In this document: positions 44,522 through 52,809 of the stretch, piece after piece
Layout: each line of letters begins with the position of its first letter
Numbering within the stretch: position 1 is the first letter of the stretch
Assembly (NCBI GenBank): GCA_016720925.1
Contig: JADKJR010000007.1
Span: forward strand, 186,001 to 250,000
DNA: 64,000 nucleotides
DNA from: Betaproteobacteria bacterium
GTDB lineage: Bacteria > Pseudomonadota > Gammaproteobacteria > Burkholderiales > Usitatibacteraceae
Direction: 5' to 3'
Made by a program: the position numbers and the translations under genes
Notes under the pieces: model-generated
The model's input: only the letters and a program-made list of their open reading frames with translations
Databases searched by the model: none
Told to the model about the DNA's origin: nothing

Positions 44522-45061
44522 ATGACGCAAGCAGAAACCATCACATTGGGCGGCGGCTGTTTTTGGTGTGTAGAAGCCGTTTTCGATGACCTGCGCGGGG
44601 TCGAGGATGTCGTCTCTGGCTACATGGGCGGCGCTACAGCCAACCCGACCTATGAAGATATCGGCGGTGGTCGGACCGGTCATGCCGAAGTGATTCAGGT
44701 CATGTTCGATCCGTCGGTTATTTCTTTCCGCGAGATCCTGGAAGTGTTCTTCGCGGTTCACGATCCGACGACGCTGAACCGCCAAGGCAATGACGCCGGC
44801 ACGCAGTATCGATCGGTAATTTTTTATCATACTGCCGAGCAGAAAGAGATCGCCGAACGGGTGATTCAATCTGTCGGGGGCGGCAAGGTGTGGGACGATC
44901 CTGTCGTGACTGAAGTCGCACCGGCGGGAGTGTTTTATCCCGCCGAAGACTATCATCAGGAGTTCTTCAAACGTAACCCGCATCAGGGCTATTGCATGGC
45001 GGTGGTGTCACCGAAATTAAGCAAGTTTCGGAAAAATTTCACCTCGAAACTGAAAACTTGA
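44522..45061 (+). CDS. msrA: Peptide-methionine (S)-S-oxide reductase
   Basis: The 179-residue repair enzyme has GGGCFWC with catalytic Cys13, YMGGATANPTYEDIGGGRTGHAE and HDPTTLNRQGNDAGTQYRS. C-terminal HQGYC may hold the resolving Cys. It lies 18 bp after the DUF3047 gene and groups with sodB and sodC as oxidative-damage functions. Confidence 0.95.
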   Translation: MTQAETITLGGGCFWCVEAVFDDLRGVEDVVSGYMGGATANPTYEDIGGGRTGHAEVIQVMFDPSVISFREILEVFFAVHDPTTLNRQGNDAGTQYRSVIFYHTAEQKEIAERVIQSVGGGKVWDDPVVTEVAPAGVFYPAEDYHQEFFKRNPHQGYCMAVVSPKLSKFRKNFTSKLKT

Positions 45062-45064
45062 AAG

Positions 45065-45121
45065 CGCCATTTGGCGAGGCGTTTCAAGCATTTATGCCCG
45101 GAAAGCCCCGCCAGTTCTTGT
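45065..45121. repeat. Copy of the REP-like repeat after msrA
   Basis: TTGGCGAGGCGTTTC at the left and CCCGGAAAGCCCCGCCAG at about 45097-45114, ending TTCTTG, match the arms of the element at 16936-16991. The left part (AAGCGCC ... GGCGTTT) can form its own stem and may end the msrA transcript. The gap up to the next gene (45122-45203) holds nothing else recognisable. Confidence 0.55.
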
Positions 45122-45203
45122 GCTTTTACATTTCGCGCTAAATTTCACACAGAAACACTATAACAAGTGCGGCGCTTGTTCACGTTGCTGGCCGAACAAA
45201 ACC

Positions 45204-45974
45204 TCAAGGCGCGGCGCCTAGCCGCTTCACGCTTCCTGATCCAGCAAACGATTTGCTGACCTTGGGATCGCCATAATATTTGACGTCGCCTGACCCGGCC
45301 ACACTGACCTTGAGGCTGTCTGTGGCCCAGATGGTGGCATCGCCGGAACCCGCCACCGACACCTTTACGGCATTGGCCTCGAGATTGCCAATCTTGATGT
45401 TACCCGATCCGGCAATGTCGGTCTCGACGGTTTTTGCCTTGCCACCGGCAGAAAAATTCCCACTGCCCGCGATGGAGACCGTTAACGAATCAACGTCTAG
45501 CCGGGTGATATTCACGTCACCTGAGCCGGCAATGCCGGCCTTCAACGTCGCCGACTGCAATTGCGCGGCATGCAAGTCCCCCGATCCCGCCACTGACAAT
45601 CCTTCAACGGTTTTGACATTGACGACCAGTCTCAGCAGCTTGGTGCTGACAGATATGTTCTTCTCGGCAAAGTGTATTTTGAGTTCGCCATTCCTGACCG
45701 CGGTCTCAACCAACGGCACGATATTGTCATCACCCTCGATGGTGATTCCTTCAGTGTTGCCCTGAATTAATTCAACCTTGGCTGGTATGGAGAGCGCGAT
45801 TTTGTTGAATTCGGTGACGTTACGCGTCTCGATTTTCATGACGCCCGAACCCCTCACTGTCTTGCCGCCCCAGAGCACGTTCCAATCCCAGGCGTGTGCG
45901 GTGGGGACCATCGCAACCAGGCCGGCACATGCCAGGGTCCCGCCGAGACGCTTCAGTTTCTCGAGATTACTCAT
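45204..45974 (-). CDS. Head-GIN (DUF2807) domain auto-adhesin-like protein
   Basis: The 256-residue exported protein has a signal peptide ending AHA and a mature right-handed repeat of short units ending in AGSGD or AGSGN (at least seven copies, such as VAGSGDLHAAQL, IAGSGDVNITRL, IAGSGNFSAGG). This is the putative adhesin head-GIN fold, a stack of beta-strands. Such proteins are commonest in Bacteroidetes but occur in Proteobacteria. Envelope location likely; ligand unknown. Confidence 0.85.
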   Translation of the reverse strand: MSNLEKLKRLGGTLACAGLVAMVPTAHAWDWNVLWGGKTVRGSGVMKIETRNVTEFNKIALSIPAKVELIQGNTEGITIEGDDNIVPLVETAVRNGELKIHFAEKNISVSTKLLRLVVNVKTVEGLSVAGSGDLHAAQLQSATLKAGIAGSGDVNITRLDVDSLTVSIAGSGNFSAGGKAKTVETDIAGSGNIKIGNLEANAVKVSVAGSGDATIWATDSLKVSVAGSGDVKYYGDPKVSKSFAGSGSVKRLGAAP

Positions 45975-46034
45975 GGTCAGACTCCGGTATAGAAGGATAT
46001 TGACCCTTTGACGCGACGACCCAGGCGTTTGGAT

Positions 46035-47186
46035 TTATGAGTTTGCAAGGTCACGCTTGATTTGCAGCGCGATCTCCAGCGCCCGCTCCAGATTCGCGTC
46101 GCAGACTGTGACGTGTCCCATCTTCCGGCCTGGCCGTGCGGTGCGCTTGCCATAAAGATGCAGATGCGCGCCGGGATGCTTCAGAACGTGCTGCCAGTCC
46201 GGTGCGATTTCGTGATGGTCGCCCCGCCAGCAGTCGCCCAGCAAATTCAGCATCACGGCCGGTGTGTGCTGGGACGTATCACCAAGTGGCAGATCGCACA
46301 GAACGCGCACCTGCTGTTCAAACTGCGAGGTACGGCAAGCGTCGATAGTGAAATGTCCGCTGTTGTGGGGGCGTGGGGCGATTTCATTGATCAGCAGGCC
46401 ACTTTGCTCGTTGCCGGCAATGACAAAAAACTCTACTGCCATCACACCAACGTATTCAAGCTTGTCAGCAAGGCGCGCAGCGATGTCAAACGCGGCTGCA
46501 CCCAGAGCGTCAGCGACCCTTGCAGGCGCAATTGTGATGTCGAGAATACCGCGGACGTGCTGATTTTCCGCGACCGGGAAAAGGGCGACTTTGCCGTTCG
46601 CCGCTCTTGCAAGAATGACCGACAGCTCTTGCTCAAGGGGCAGAAATTCTTCGAGTATGCACAGTGCGCCGTTCCAGGCAAAAAACGTTGCATCAAGATC
46701 GGCACGGGAGCTGATTCTGGCCTGCCCTTTGCCGTCATAACCAAAACGCGCCGTCTTGAGCACAGCCGGCAATTTCACGTGTTTCAGCGCGGCATCGAAA
46801 TCCCCCGCGGAACGAATCACCGCGAACGGGCCGACCGGAAAGCCATTTGACTGAAAGAAACGCTTTTCGACACTCCTGTCCTGAGCGATGGCCACCGCGT
46901 TGCCGCTGGGACGAACGGTCGTGTGAAGCGCAAGTTCAATTAACGCCGCGGCAGGTGCATTCTCGAATTCAGTCGTGACGGCTGCGCAGGTTTTCGCCAT
47001 TTCTTCCAGCGAAATCGGATGCGTGTAAGCGGTGTTGAGATGTCCGGTGGCAAACTCAGCCGCTGGCGACAGCGGGTCGGGATCGAGTACCGTGACGCGG
47101 TAATCCAGATTACGTGCGGCCATGGTAAACATGCGACCGAGCTGGCCACCACCCACCAGTCCGAGTGTTTCACCCGGGAGGATCAC
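46035..47186 (-). CDS. purK: 5-(carboxyamino)imidazole ribonucleotide synthase
   Basis: The 383-residue ATP-grasp enzyme of purine synthesis carboxylates AIR to N5-CAIR. The N-terminal GLVGGGQLGRMF loop, KTARFGYDGKGQ, ILEEFLPLEQELSV and NEIAPRPHNSGH are all in place. Its start overlaps the purE stop by 4 bp. Confidence 0.95.
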   Translation of the reverse strand: MILPGETLGLVGGGQLGRMFTMAARNLDYRVTVLDPDPLSPAAEFATGHLNTAYTHPISLEEMAKTCAAVTTEFENAPAAALIELALHTTVRPSGNAVAIAQDRSVEKRFFQSNGFPVGPFAVIRSAGDFDAALKHVKLPAVLKTARFGYDGKGQARISSRADLDATFFAWNGALCILEEFLPLEQELSVILARAANGKVALFPVAENQHVRGILDITIAPARVADALGAAAFDIAARLADKLEYVGVMAVEFFVIAGNEQSGLLINEIAPRPHNSGHFTIDACRTSQFEQQVRVLCDLPLGDTSQHTPAVMLNLLGDCWRGDHHEIAPDWQHVLKHPGAHLHLYGKRTARPGRKMGHVTVCDANLERALEIALQIKRDLANS

Positions 47187-47686
47187 AGGATGTCGGGCAA
47201 CTGCATCGCAGCCACCATTTCTTTGAGGCTGTCCCGGTAGTCCGCGAGTTTGTTGACAAGAGTAGGATCGCCATTGGCCAGCAGGCTTACGGCAAAAAGG
47301 GCAGCATTCGCGGCGCCGGCCTCGCCGATGGCAAAAGTTGCAACCGGCACGCCCTTGGGCATTTGCACAATCGAATATAGCGAGTCCTGCCCGGCAAGGT
47401 GCTTTGAAGGCACCGGCACACCCAGCACCGGCAGGGTGGTCTTACTGGCGATCATGCCGGGAAGGTGCGCGGCACCGCCGGCACCGGCAATGATGCACTT
47501 GAGCCCGCGCTCGCGCGCCGATTCCGCATATTCGAACATGGCATCGGGCGTACGGTGGGCGGACACCACTTTGTGCTCGAAAAGAACACCGAAGTCTTTC
47601 AACACCTTTGCCGCGTGCTGCATGACTTCCCAGTCAGATTGGGACCCCATTACGACACCAACGATCGCTTCATTCAATTCGGTCAT
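47183..47686 (-). CDS. purE: N5-carboxyaminoimidazole ribonucleotide mutase
   Basis: The 167-residue class I mutase converts N5-CAIR to CAIR. The substrate loop GSQSDWEVM, VSAHRTPDAM and GAGGAAHLPGM are intact. ATG 47686 is preferred; a TTG at 47692 would overlap the stop of the upstream arn gene. The near contact suggests purEK are read from the arn transcript at least in part. Confidence 0.94.
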   Translation of the reverse strand: MTELNEAIVGVVMGSQSDWEVMQHAAKVLKDFGVLFEHKVVSAHRTPDAMFEYAESARERGLKCIIAGAGGAAHLPGMIASKTTLPVLGVPVPSKHLAGQDSLYSIVQMPKGVPVATFAIGEAGAANAALFAVSLLANGDPTLVNKLADYRDSLKEMVAAMQLPDIL

Positions 47687-47688
47687 GA

Positions 47689-48732
47689 TCAATCCACCAA
47701 GTGCCGGGCTTCATCAAGTTCTTTTCGATACGAGTCAAATATACCTTTCAGTGCCTCCTGCATGCCAATTTGCGGCGCCCAATTCAGATCCTTCATTGTA
47801 TTTTCGATTTTTGGAACGCGATTCTGCACGTCCTGGTAGCCCTTGCCGTAATACTCAGCCGAGGTGGTTTCCACCAGTTTCACCTTCGCGGCAGCGTCCC
47901 TGTATTCCGGATACGTTGCAGCCAAATCCAGCATCATGGTCGCCAATTCACGCACGGAGAAATTGTTTTTCGGATTGCCAACGTTGTAAATCTGCCCGGT
48001 CGCGACATTGTTTTCATTGCCGATGATTTTCATCAGCGCCGCAATGCCATCATCCACATAGGTGAAGGCACGCTTCTGCTGGCCGCCATCGACCAGCTTT
48101 ATCGCCTCGCCACGGACGATATGGCCAAAGAATTGTGTAATTACGCGGCTGGAGCCTTCTTTCGCGGTATGGATGCTGTCCAGTCCCGCGCCAATCCAGT
48201 TGAACGGCCGGAACAACGTGAAATCAAGTTCGTCGCGTGATCCATAGGCGAAAATGACCCGATCCATCAACTGCTTGGAGCAGGAGTAAATCCAGCGCTG
48301 CATCTCAATCGGACCGAGCACGAGGTTGGAGCAATGTGGATCGAATTCCTCATCCGCGCACATACCGTAGACCTCGGAGGTCGACGGAAAAATGATGCGC
48401 TTGCGATATTTGACGCAGGAGCGAACGAACGGCAAATTCGCCTCAAAATCCAGCTCAAAGACCCGCAGTGGATCCTTGACATAAGTTGCCGGTGTGGCGA
48501 TCGCCACCAGCGGCAGCACAACATCGCATTTCTTGATGTGATATTCGATCCATTCCTTGTTGATGGTGATATCGCCTTCAAAGAAATGAAAACGAGGATT
48601 ATCCAGGAACGGCTGCACCCGCTCGCTGTTCATGTCCATGCCATAGACGTCCCAGTCGGTGGTCGCAAGGATGCGCTTGGAAAGGTGGTGGCCGATAAAG
48701 CCATTGACACCGAGGATGAGGATTTTTTTCAT
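47689..48732 (-). CDS. UDP-glucuronic acid decarboxylase (ArnA dehydrogenase domain, stand-alone)
   Basis: The 347-residue extended short-chain dehydrogenase corresponds to the C-terminal half of E. coli ArnA. It decarboxylates UDP-glucuronic acid to UDP-4-keto-pentose for aminoarabinose synthesis. VLGVNGFIG-type NAD loop (ILGVNGFIGHHL), PSTSEVYGM and the catalytic YSCSKQLMD are clear, as is the ArnA-typical VETTSAEYYGKGYQDVQNR. The formyltransferase half is encoded separately 675 bp upstream in the same operon. Confidence 0.9.
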   Translation of the reverse strand: MKKILILGVNGFIGHHLSKRILATTDWDVYGMDMNSERVQPFLDNPRFHFFEGDITINKEWIEYHIKKCDVVLPLVAIATPATYVKDPLRVFELDFEANLPFVRSCVKYRKRIIFPSTSEVYGMCADEEFDPHCSNLVLGPIEMQRWIYSCSKQLMDRVIFAYGSRDELDFTLFRPFNWIGAGLDSIHTAKEGSSRVITQFFGHIVRGEAIKLVDGGQQKRAFTYVDDGIAALMKIIGNENNVATGQIYNVGNPKNNFSVRELATMMLDLAATYPEYRDAAAKVKLVETTSAEYYGKGYQDVQNRVPKIENTMKDLNWAPQIGMQEALKGIFDSYRKELDEARHLVD

Positions 48733-48738
48733 GGAGTT

Positions 48739-49407
48739 TTATACACTTTGAATGGCTGATTGTTTAATGGCGGATTCGCGGGCTTCGACACGCCGACCGA
48801 TCATGCCGAATACGATCATGAGCATAAAGGCGGTATTGCCGATTGCGCCCCAGCCTGGCAACGCCCATGTAATCACAATGGCAGTCAGGGCGACAGCAAT
48901 CAACCCGGAGGTACGTATCCGCGCTCCCTTGAACACACCGATCGGCATCGGTGTGCCGCAGAGTTCGGGATGACGGTACACATAGCGGCTCTTGAGCAAG
49001 GCCACCCCGCCAAGCAACATCATGTTGACCGAATAGAAGATTTGCGAAGACAGCAGGCCAGCATGCTCGCCTGCCAGCGCTGACGAAAATGGCATGAGGC
49101 TAACGCAGGCGAGGTAGTAAATTGTCAGCCATGAAAGCTTCGCATCAACGCGGTGCACGAAGTGAAAAAAACGATGGTGGCTCACCCAAAAGATCGCCAA
49201 CACGAAAAAGCTGATTAACCAGGCGATAAACTTGGGAATGAGATGCCCAAGCGCGCCCAGAAATTGCGCTTCTGTCCGGGGGTGGGCCATTTCAGGAATC
49301 TTAAGCTCAATGACTAGCAGGGTCATAGCGACGGCGAAAATACCGTCGGTCAAGGCTTCCAACCGATGCTTGGTCACACAAAATGTGCCTGCTGCCGAAT
49401 CACTCAT
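48739..49407 (-). CDS. TMEM175/DUF1211-family potassium channel-like protein
   Basis: The 222-residue protein has six membrane segments. The first helix carries the family motif as RLEALTDGIFAVAMTLLVIE (FSD/TDG type). Bacterial members form tetrameric potassium channels. I chose ATG 49407, which overlaps the stop of the formyltransferase gene. Its position between the two ArnA-type genes is unusual and suggests either a link with envelope charge homeostasis or a chance insertion into the operon. Confidence 0.83.
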   Translation of the reverse strand: MSDSAAGTFCVTKHRLEALTDGIFAVAMTLLVIELKIPEMAHPRTEAQFLGALGHLIPKFIAWLISFFVLAIFWVSHHRFFHFVHRVDAKLSWLTIYYLACVSLMPFSSALAGEHAGLLSSQIFYSVNMMLLGGVALLKSRYVYRHPELCGTPMPIGVFKGARIRTSGLIAVALTAIVITWALPGWGAIGNTAFMLMIVFGMIGRRVEARESAIKQSAIQSV

Positions 49408-50334
49408 CAATAAATTCCCAAAGGATGCACGCCAACGCCAAAAATATCGCACAGGGCGGCCTCATCGTGTATTTTCCCATCGATTCGTGCTTCCAGCACG
49501 CGCAGCATTCGGCCATCACCGCATAAAGCGATGCATCGAGTTGAGCTAACGTTTAATACACCCGGATTGTTGTGCGTGAAGTGTGCTGGTGCCAATGCCG
49601 TGCGGGTGATGGTAAGCGGTTGACCCTTGACCGTCGTGGTAGCGCCTGGATAAGGCGGCGCCACGGCACGAACAAGGTTGTGAATGTTCTGGGCGCTATC
49701 GTGCCAGTTGATGACGCCATCGGAGGGCTTTCGCCCACCGTAGTAGCTGCCCGCGCCGAGATCCTGTGACGTCAGCGTGGCTATGCCAGCGACCAGCGCG
49801 GGCAACGCACGATCTAGCACCGTTGCCGCCGCTCGCGTGACGTTGTTGAACACGTCAAACGATGTCTCATCCGGCCCGATGGAGACTGCCTGCTGATCAA
49901 CGATGCGTCCTGCATCAGGCTTTTCCACCATTTCGTGCAATGTCGCGCCGGTCTCGGTCTCGCCTTTGATGATGGCCCAATTGATCGGCACGCGACCGCG
50001 ATACTTGGGCAGCAGCGAGCCGTGCATGTTGAACGCGCCGCGAGGCGAGCGCCAGCAATTGCGTCTTAAGCATCATCCGATAGTAAAATGAAAAAATGAA
50101 ATCCGGCTTGAGGGCCGCGGTCTGCGCGACGAAATCGGGCGCGTTGGGGTCGTCGGGCATTGCGACAGGAATACCATGGGCGCCCGCGAGCTTTGCAACA
50201 CTTTCGAACCAGATCTTTTCCTCAGGGTTGTCGCGATGCGTGACAACTAGCCTTACGTCAATATTGTGCTTGAGCAGTACCGAAAGACAGGCGACGCCTA
50301 CGTTATGGTATGCAAATACAACCGCCGAGGTCAT
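49407..50334 (-). pseudogene. UDP-aminoarabinose formyltransferase (ArnA N-terminal domain, stand-alone), frameshifted
   Basis: The N-terminal part (from ATG 50334: VVFAYHNVGVACLSVLL ... FSFYYRMML) and the rest (NMHGSLLPKYRGRVPINW ... EKPDAGRIVD) are in different frames, with the break near 50043 at CTCGCGGCGCG. Catalytic Asn and His in NMHGS and Asp in KPDAG are all present, and a one-base change rejoins a normal protein of about 308 residues. The second piece begins at an apparent start near 50027. The enzyme formylates UDP-L-Ara4N. The start overlaps the arnC stop by 4 bp. Confidence 0.82.
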
Positions 50335-51269
50335 TCTGTTTTTTCAAGTACGGCTTGAATCAGGTAGCGCGGGCGCTCGCGGACTTGCTGATAAATTCGG
50401 CCCACGTATTCGCCCAGCAAGCCGATGCCGAACAGCGTGACACCGATCAGGAAGAAAGCGATGCCGAAAAGGGTGAACAGACCTTCTGCTTCAGGGCCGA
50501 CGATCAGCCGGCGAATGAATAGATACACCACAAAAGCGATAGACAGGAGGGAAATGGTGATACCAATAAGCGAGAAGACCTGCAGTGGCACGGTCGAAAA
50601 TCCGGTGACCAGATCAAAATTCAGACGAATGAGCTTATAGAGCGAATACTTGGATTCTCCCGCCGAACGTTCTTCATGTGCGACTTCGATTTCCGTCGGG
50701 TTTTGTGAGAACGAATACGCCAGCGCCGGGATATAGGTGCTGACTTCGCGCGACTGATTGATGGCATTGATGATGTCGCGACTGTACGCGCGCAACATGC
50801 ACCCTTGGTCGGTCATTTTGATATGGGTGAGTCGTTCTCGCGACCGGTTCATGGCCTTCGAGGCGACGCGCCGCCATGCCGAATCCTGGCGCTTCCGGCG
50901 TATGCTGCCGACGTAGTCAAAGCCCTTGTCCATCTCGGCCATCAAATTGCCGATTTCTTCCGGTGGATTCTGCAAGTCGGCGTCCAGCGTGACAATGCGG
51001 TCACCCCGGCAGCGCTCAAAACCGGCCATGATGGCCATGTGCTGGCCGTAGTTGCCGTTAAACAGAATGACGCGCGTCACGTCCGGACGTTGCTGGAATT
51101 GTTCACGCAGCAATGCCGCCGAACGATCGGTTGAGCCGTCATTGACAAAAATGATTTCGTACGTACAGGCCAGCCGGTCCAGCGCGGCGTAAAGTCGCGA
51201 AAACAACGTTGGGAGTCCCGCCTCCTCGTTATAGACCGGTATGACGACCGAAACCAATGGTGTGTTCAT
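50331..51269 (-). CDS. arnC: Undecaprenyl-phosphate 4-deoxy-4-formamido-L-arabinose transferase
   Basis: The 312-residue GT2 glycosyltransferase has the nucleotide site VVIPVYNEEAGL, the DxD in TLDADLQNPPEE and two C-terminal membrane helices (about residues 230-300). It transfers formamido-arabinose to undecaprenyl phosphate on the inner face of the membrane. It is coupled to arnB (TGATG overlap). Confidence 0.9.
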   Translation of the reverse strand: MNTPLVSVVIPVYNEEAGLPTLFSRLYAALDRLACTYEIIFVNDGSTDRSAALLREQFQQRPDVTRVILFNGNYGQHMAIMAGFERCRGDRIVTLDADLQNPPEEIGNLMAEMDKGFDYVGSIRRKRQDSAWRRVASKAMNRSRERLTHIKMTDQGCMLRAYSRDIINAINQSREVSTYIPALAYSFSQNPTEIEVAHEERSAGESKYSLYKLIRLNFDLVTGFSTVPLQVFSLIGITISLLSIAFVVYLFIRRLIVGPEAEGLFTLFGIAFFLIGVTLFGIGLLGEYVGRIYQQVRERPRYLIQAVLEKTE

Positions 51270-52438
51270 CAGAAGCTATGCCGTTGGAGGATTTCGCGCA
51301 CGGAATCGCATACGCGTTTGACATCCTCAGACGTCATTGACGGGAACAATGGAAGCGTCACGGTCTCGCGGCTAATGCGCTCGGCATTGGGAAATTCGCC
51401 TTCACGATGTCCTTTGTTACGAAACAGGGTAGAAAGATGCATCGCTTCGTACGATACGCCGATGCCAATTTGGCGGGTCGCCATTTCGTCGATGAATTGC
51501 TTGCGGGAAACGCGCATGCGATCGAGTGGCAGCAGCACGCAGAACATGTTCCAGCTGTGCCCCTCATAGTCACTTTCATGAGCTTTGGCCGGTAACGAGA
51601 GACCGGGACTCAAAGCCGGTGTTTCAAGTTCTGAAAAATAGGTATCGACCAATTCGCAGCGCCTTGCGCACCAGCCGTCAAGCAGCGACAATTGCGCCAG
51701 CCCCAATCTTGCCGAGACGTCGCTCATGTTGAATTTGCCACCGGGATAATCCACATCACGGGTGCCGTCGGCCAGTTTGGTGATGCCGTGGAAACGCAGA
51801 ACCTCGGCACGTCTTGCTTCCGCCTCATCCGCAAAGATTGCCGCGCCGCCTTCGATGGTGGTCATGTTCTTGTTCGGGTGAAAGCTGAACGTCGCGATAT
51901 CGCCGAACGCACCAATCTTGCGGCCTTTCCATGATGAGCCGATGGCCAGTGCGGCGTCCTCGATGACGCGCAACTTGTGCTTGCTGGCGAGCGCGTAGAG
52001 CTGATCCATGTCGCAGGGCAAGCCTGAGAAATGAGTAGGCACAATCGCCCTGGTGTTAAGGCTGATAGCACGCTCGACCTGGTCAAGATCAATATTGCGG
52101 GTGGTCAGATCGCAATCCACAAACACCGTCCGGGCACCGGCTTTCTCGATCATGTTGCCAACAGAAAAAAATGTCATGGCAGAGGTAATGACTTCGTCCG
52201 TGCCGCGGCCTCCGCTGGCGGCGCCAATTTTGCATATTTGAAATGCGATTTCCATGGCCGCTGTCGCCGATGTGAAAACCCGGGCAGGCCGGTCGCCATG
52301 ATAGGTCGAAAGCGCCTTCTCGAAAGCCTGAACCTGTGGACCACTGGTGATCTGCAGGGAAAGCAGGGTTTTCTTGATGGCCTCGCCCATCTCTTCAGTC
52401 AGCGTGGGCCGCGAAAAATGGAGAAATTTCTCGGACAT
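51269..52438 (-). CDS. arnB: UDP-4-amino-4-deoxy-L-arabinose aminotransferase
   Basis: The 389-residue DegT/DnrJ/EryC1-type PLP enzyme has FTSATAAMEIAFQ, EDAALAIGSSWKG and the cofactor lysine in FSFHPNKNMTT. It aminates UDP-4-keto-arabinose with glutamate. ATG 52438 overlaps the upstream stop; the frame is open a little further. No missing residues. Confidence 0.92.
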   Translation of the reverse strand: MSEKFLHFSRPTLTEEMGEAIKKTLLSLQITSGPQVQAFEKALSTYHGDRPARVFTSATAAMEIAFQICKIGAASGGRGTDEVITSAMTFFSVGNMIEKAGARTVFVDCDLTTRNIDLDQVERAISLNTRAIVPTHFSGLPCDMDQLYALASKHKLRVIEDAALAIGSSWKGRKIGAFGDIATFSFHPNKNMTTIEGGAAIFADEAEARRAEVLRFHGITKLADGTRDVDYPGGKFNMSDVSARLGLAQLSLLDGWCARRCELVDTYFSELETPALSPGLSLPAKAHESDYEGHSWNMFCVLLPLDRMRVSRKQFIDEMATRQIGIGVSYEAMHLSTLFRNKGHREGEFPNAERISRETVTLPLFPSMTSEDVKRVCDSVREILQRHSF

Positions 52439-52809
52439 CAGGATCGCGCCACCAGCCACACGCCGACCACAATAAAGCCGATACCGAGCAGTTTCTGAGC
52501 GGCCAGCGATTCACCGAACAGCCACCAGGCCGCAAATGCATTGACGACGTAGCCGATGGACAACATCGGGTAAGCGACGCTGACGGGCACACGTGACAAC
52601 GCCATGATCCACACCACCACGCTGACGACGTAGCAGCAAAGACCGGCAAGGATATGCGGCTGGCTGGCGAGCTGCCAGCCGATGGGAACGAGATTGCTGC
52701 TGCTGAATTCAAAATGCCCGACGCGCGTCGTGCCGGTCTTGAGCAGCAATTGCGCCGCCGCGTTCAACAGTACGCCGGTAAGAATCAGGGAGAAACTGGT
52801 GATATTCAA
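52438..52809 (-). CDS. SMR/EamA-type small transporter, ArnE/ArnF-like
   Basis: The 123-residue protein has four membrane helices of the small multidrug resistance fold (LILTGVLLNAAAQLLLK; PVSVAYPMLSIGYVVNAFAAWW). In arn operons ArnE and ArnF form the flippase for undecaprenyl-phosphoaminoarabinose; here only one such gene is seen, so it may work as a homodimer or with a partner elsewhere. It overlaps both neighbours. Confidence 0.83.
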   Translation of the reverse strand: MNITSFSLILTGVLLNAAAQLLLKTGTTRVGHFEFSSSNLVPIGWQLASQPHILAGLCCYVVSVVVWIMALSRVPVSVAYPMLSIGYVVNAFAAWWLFGESLAAQKLLGIGFIVVGVWLVARS

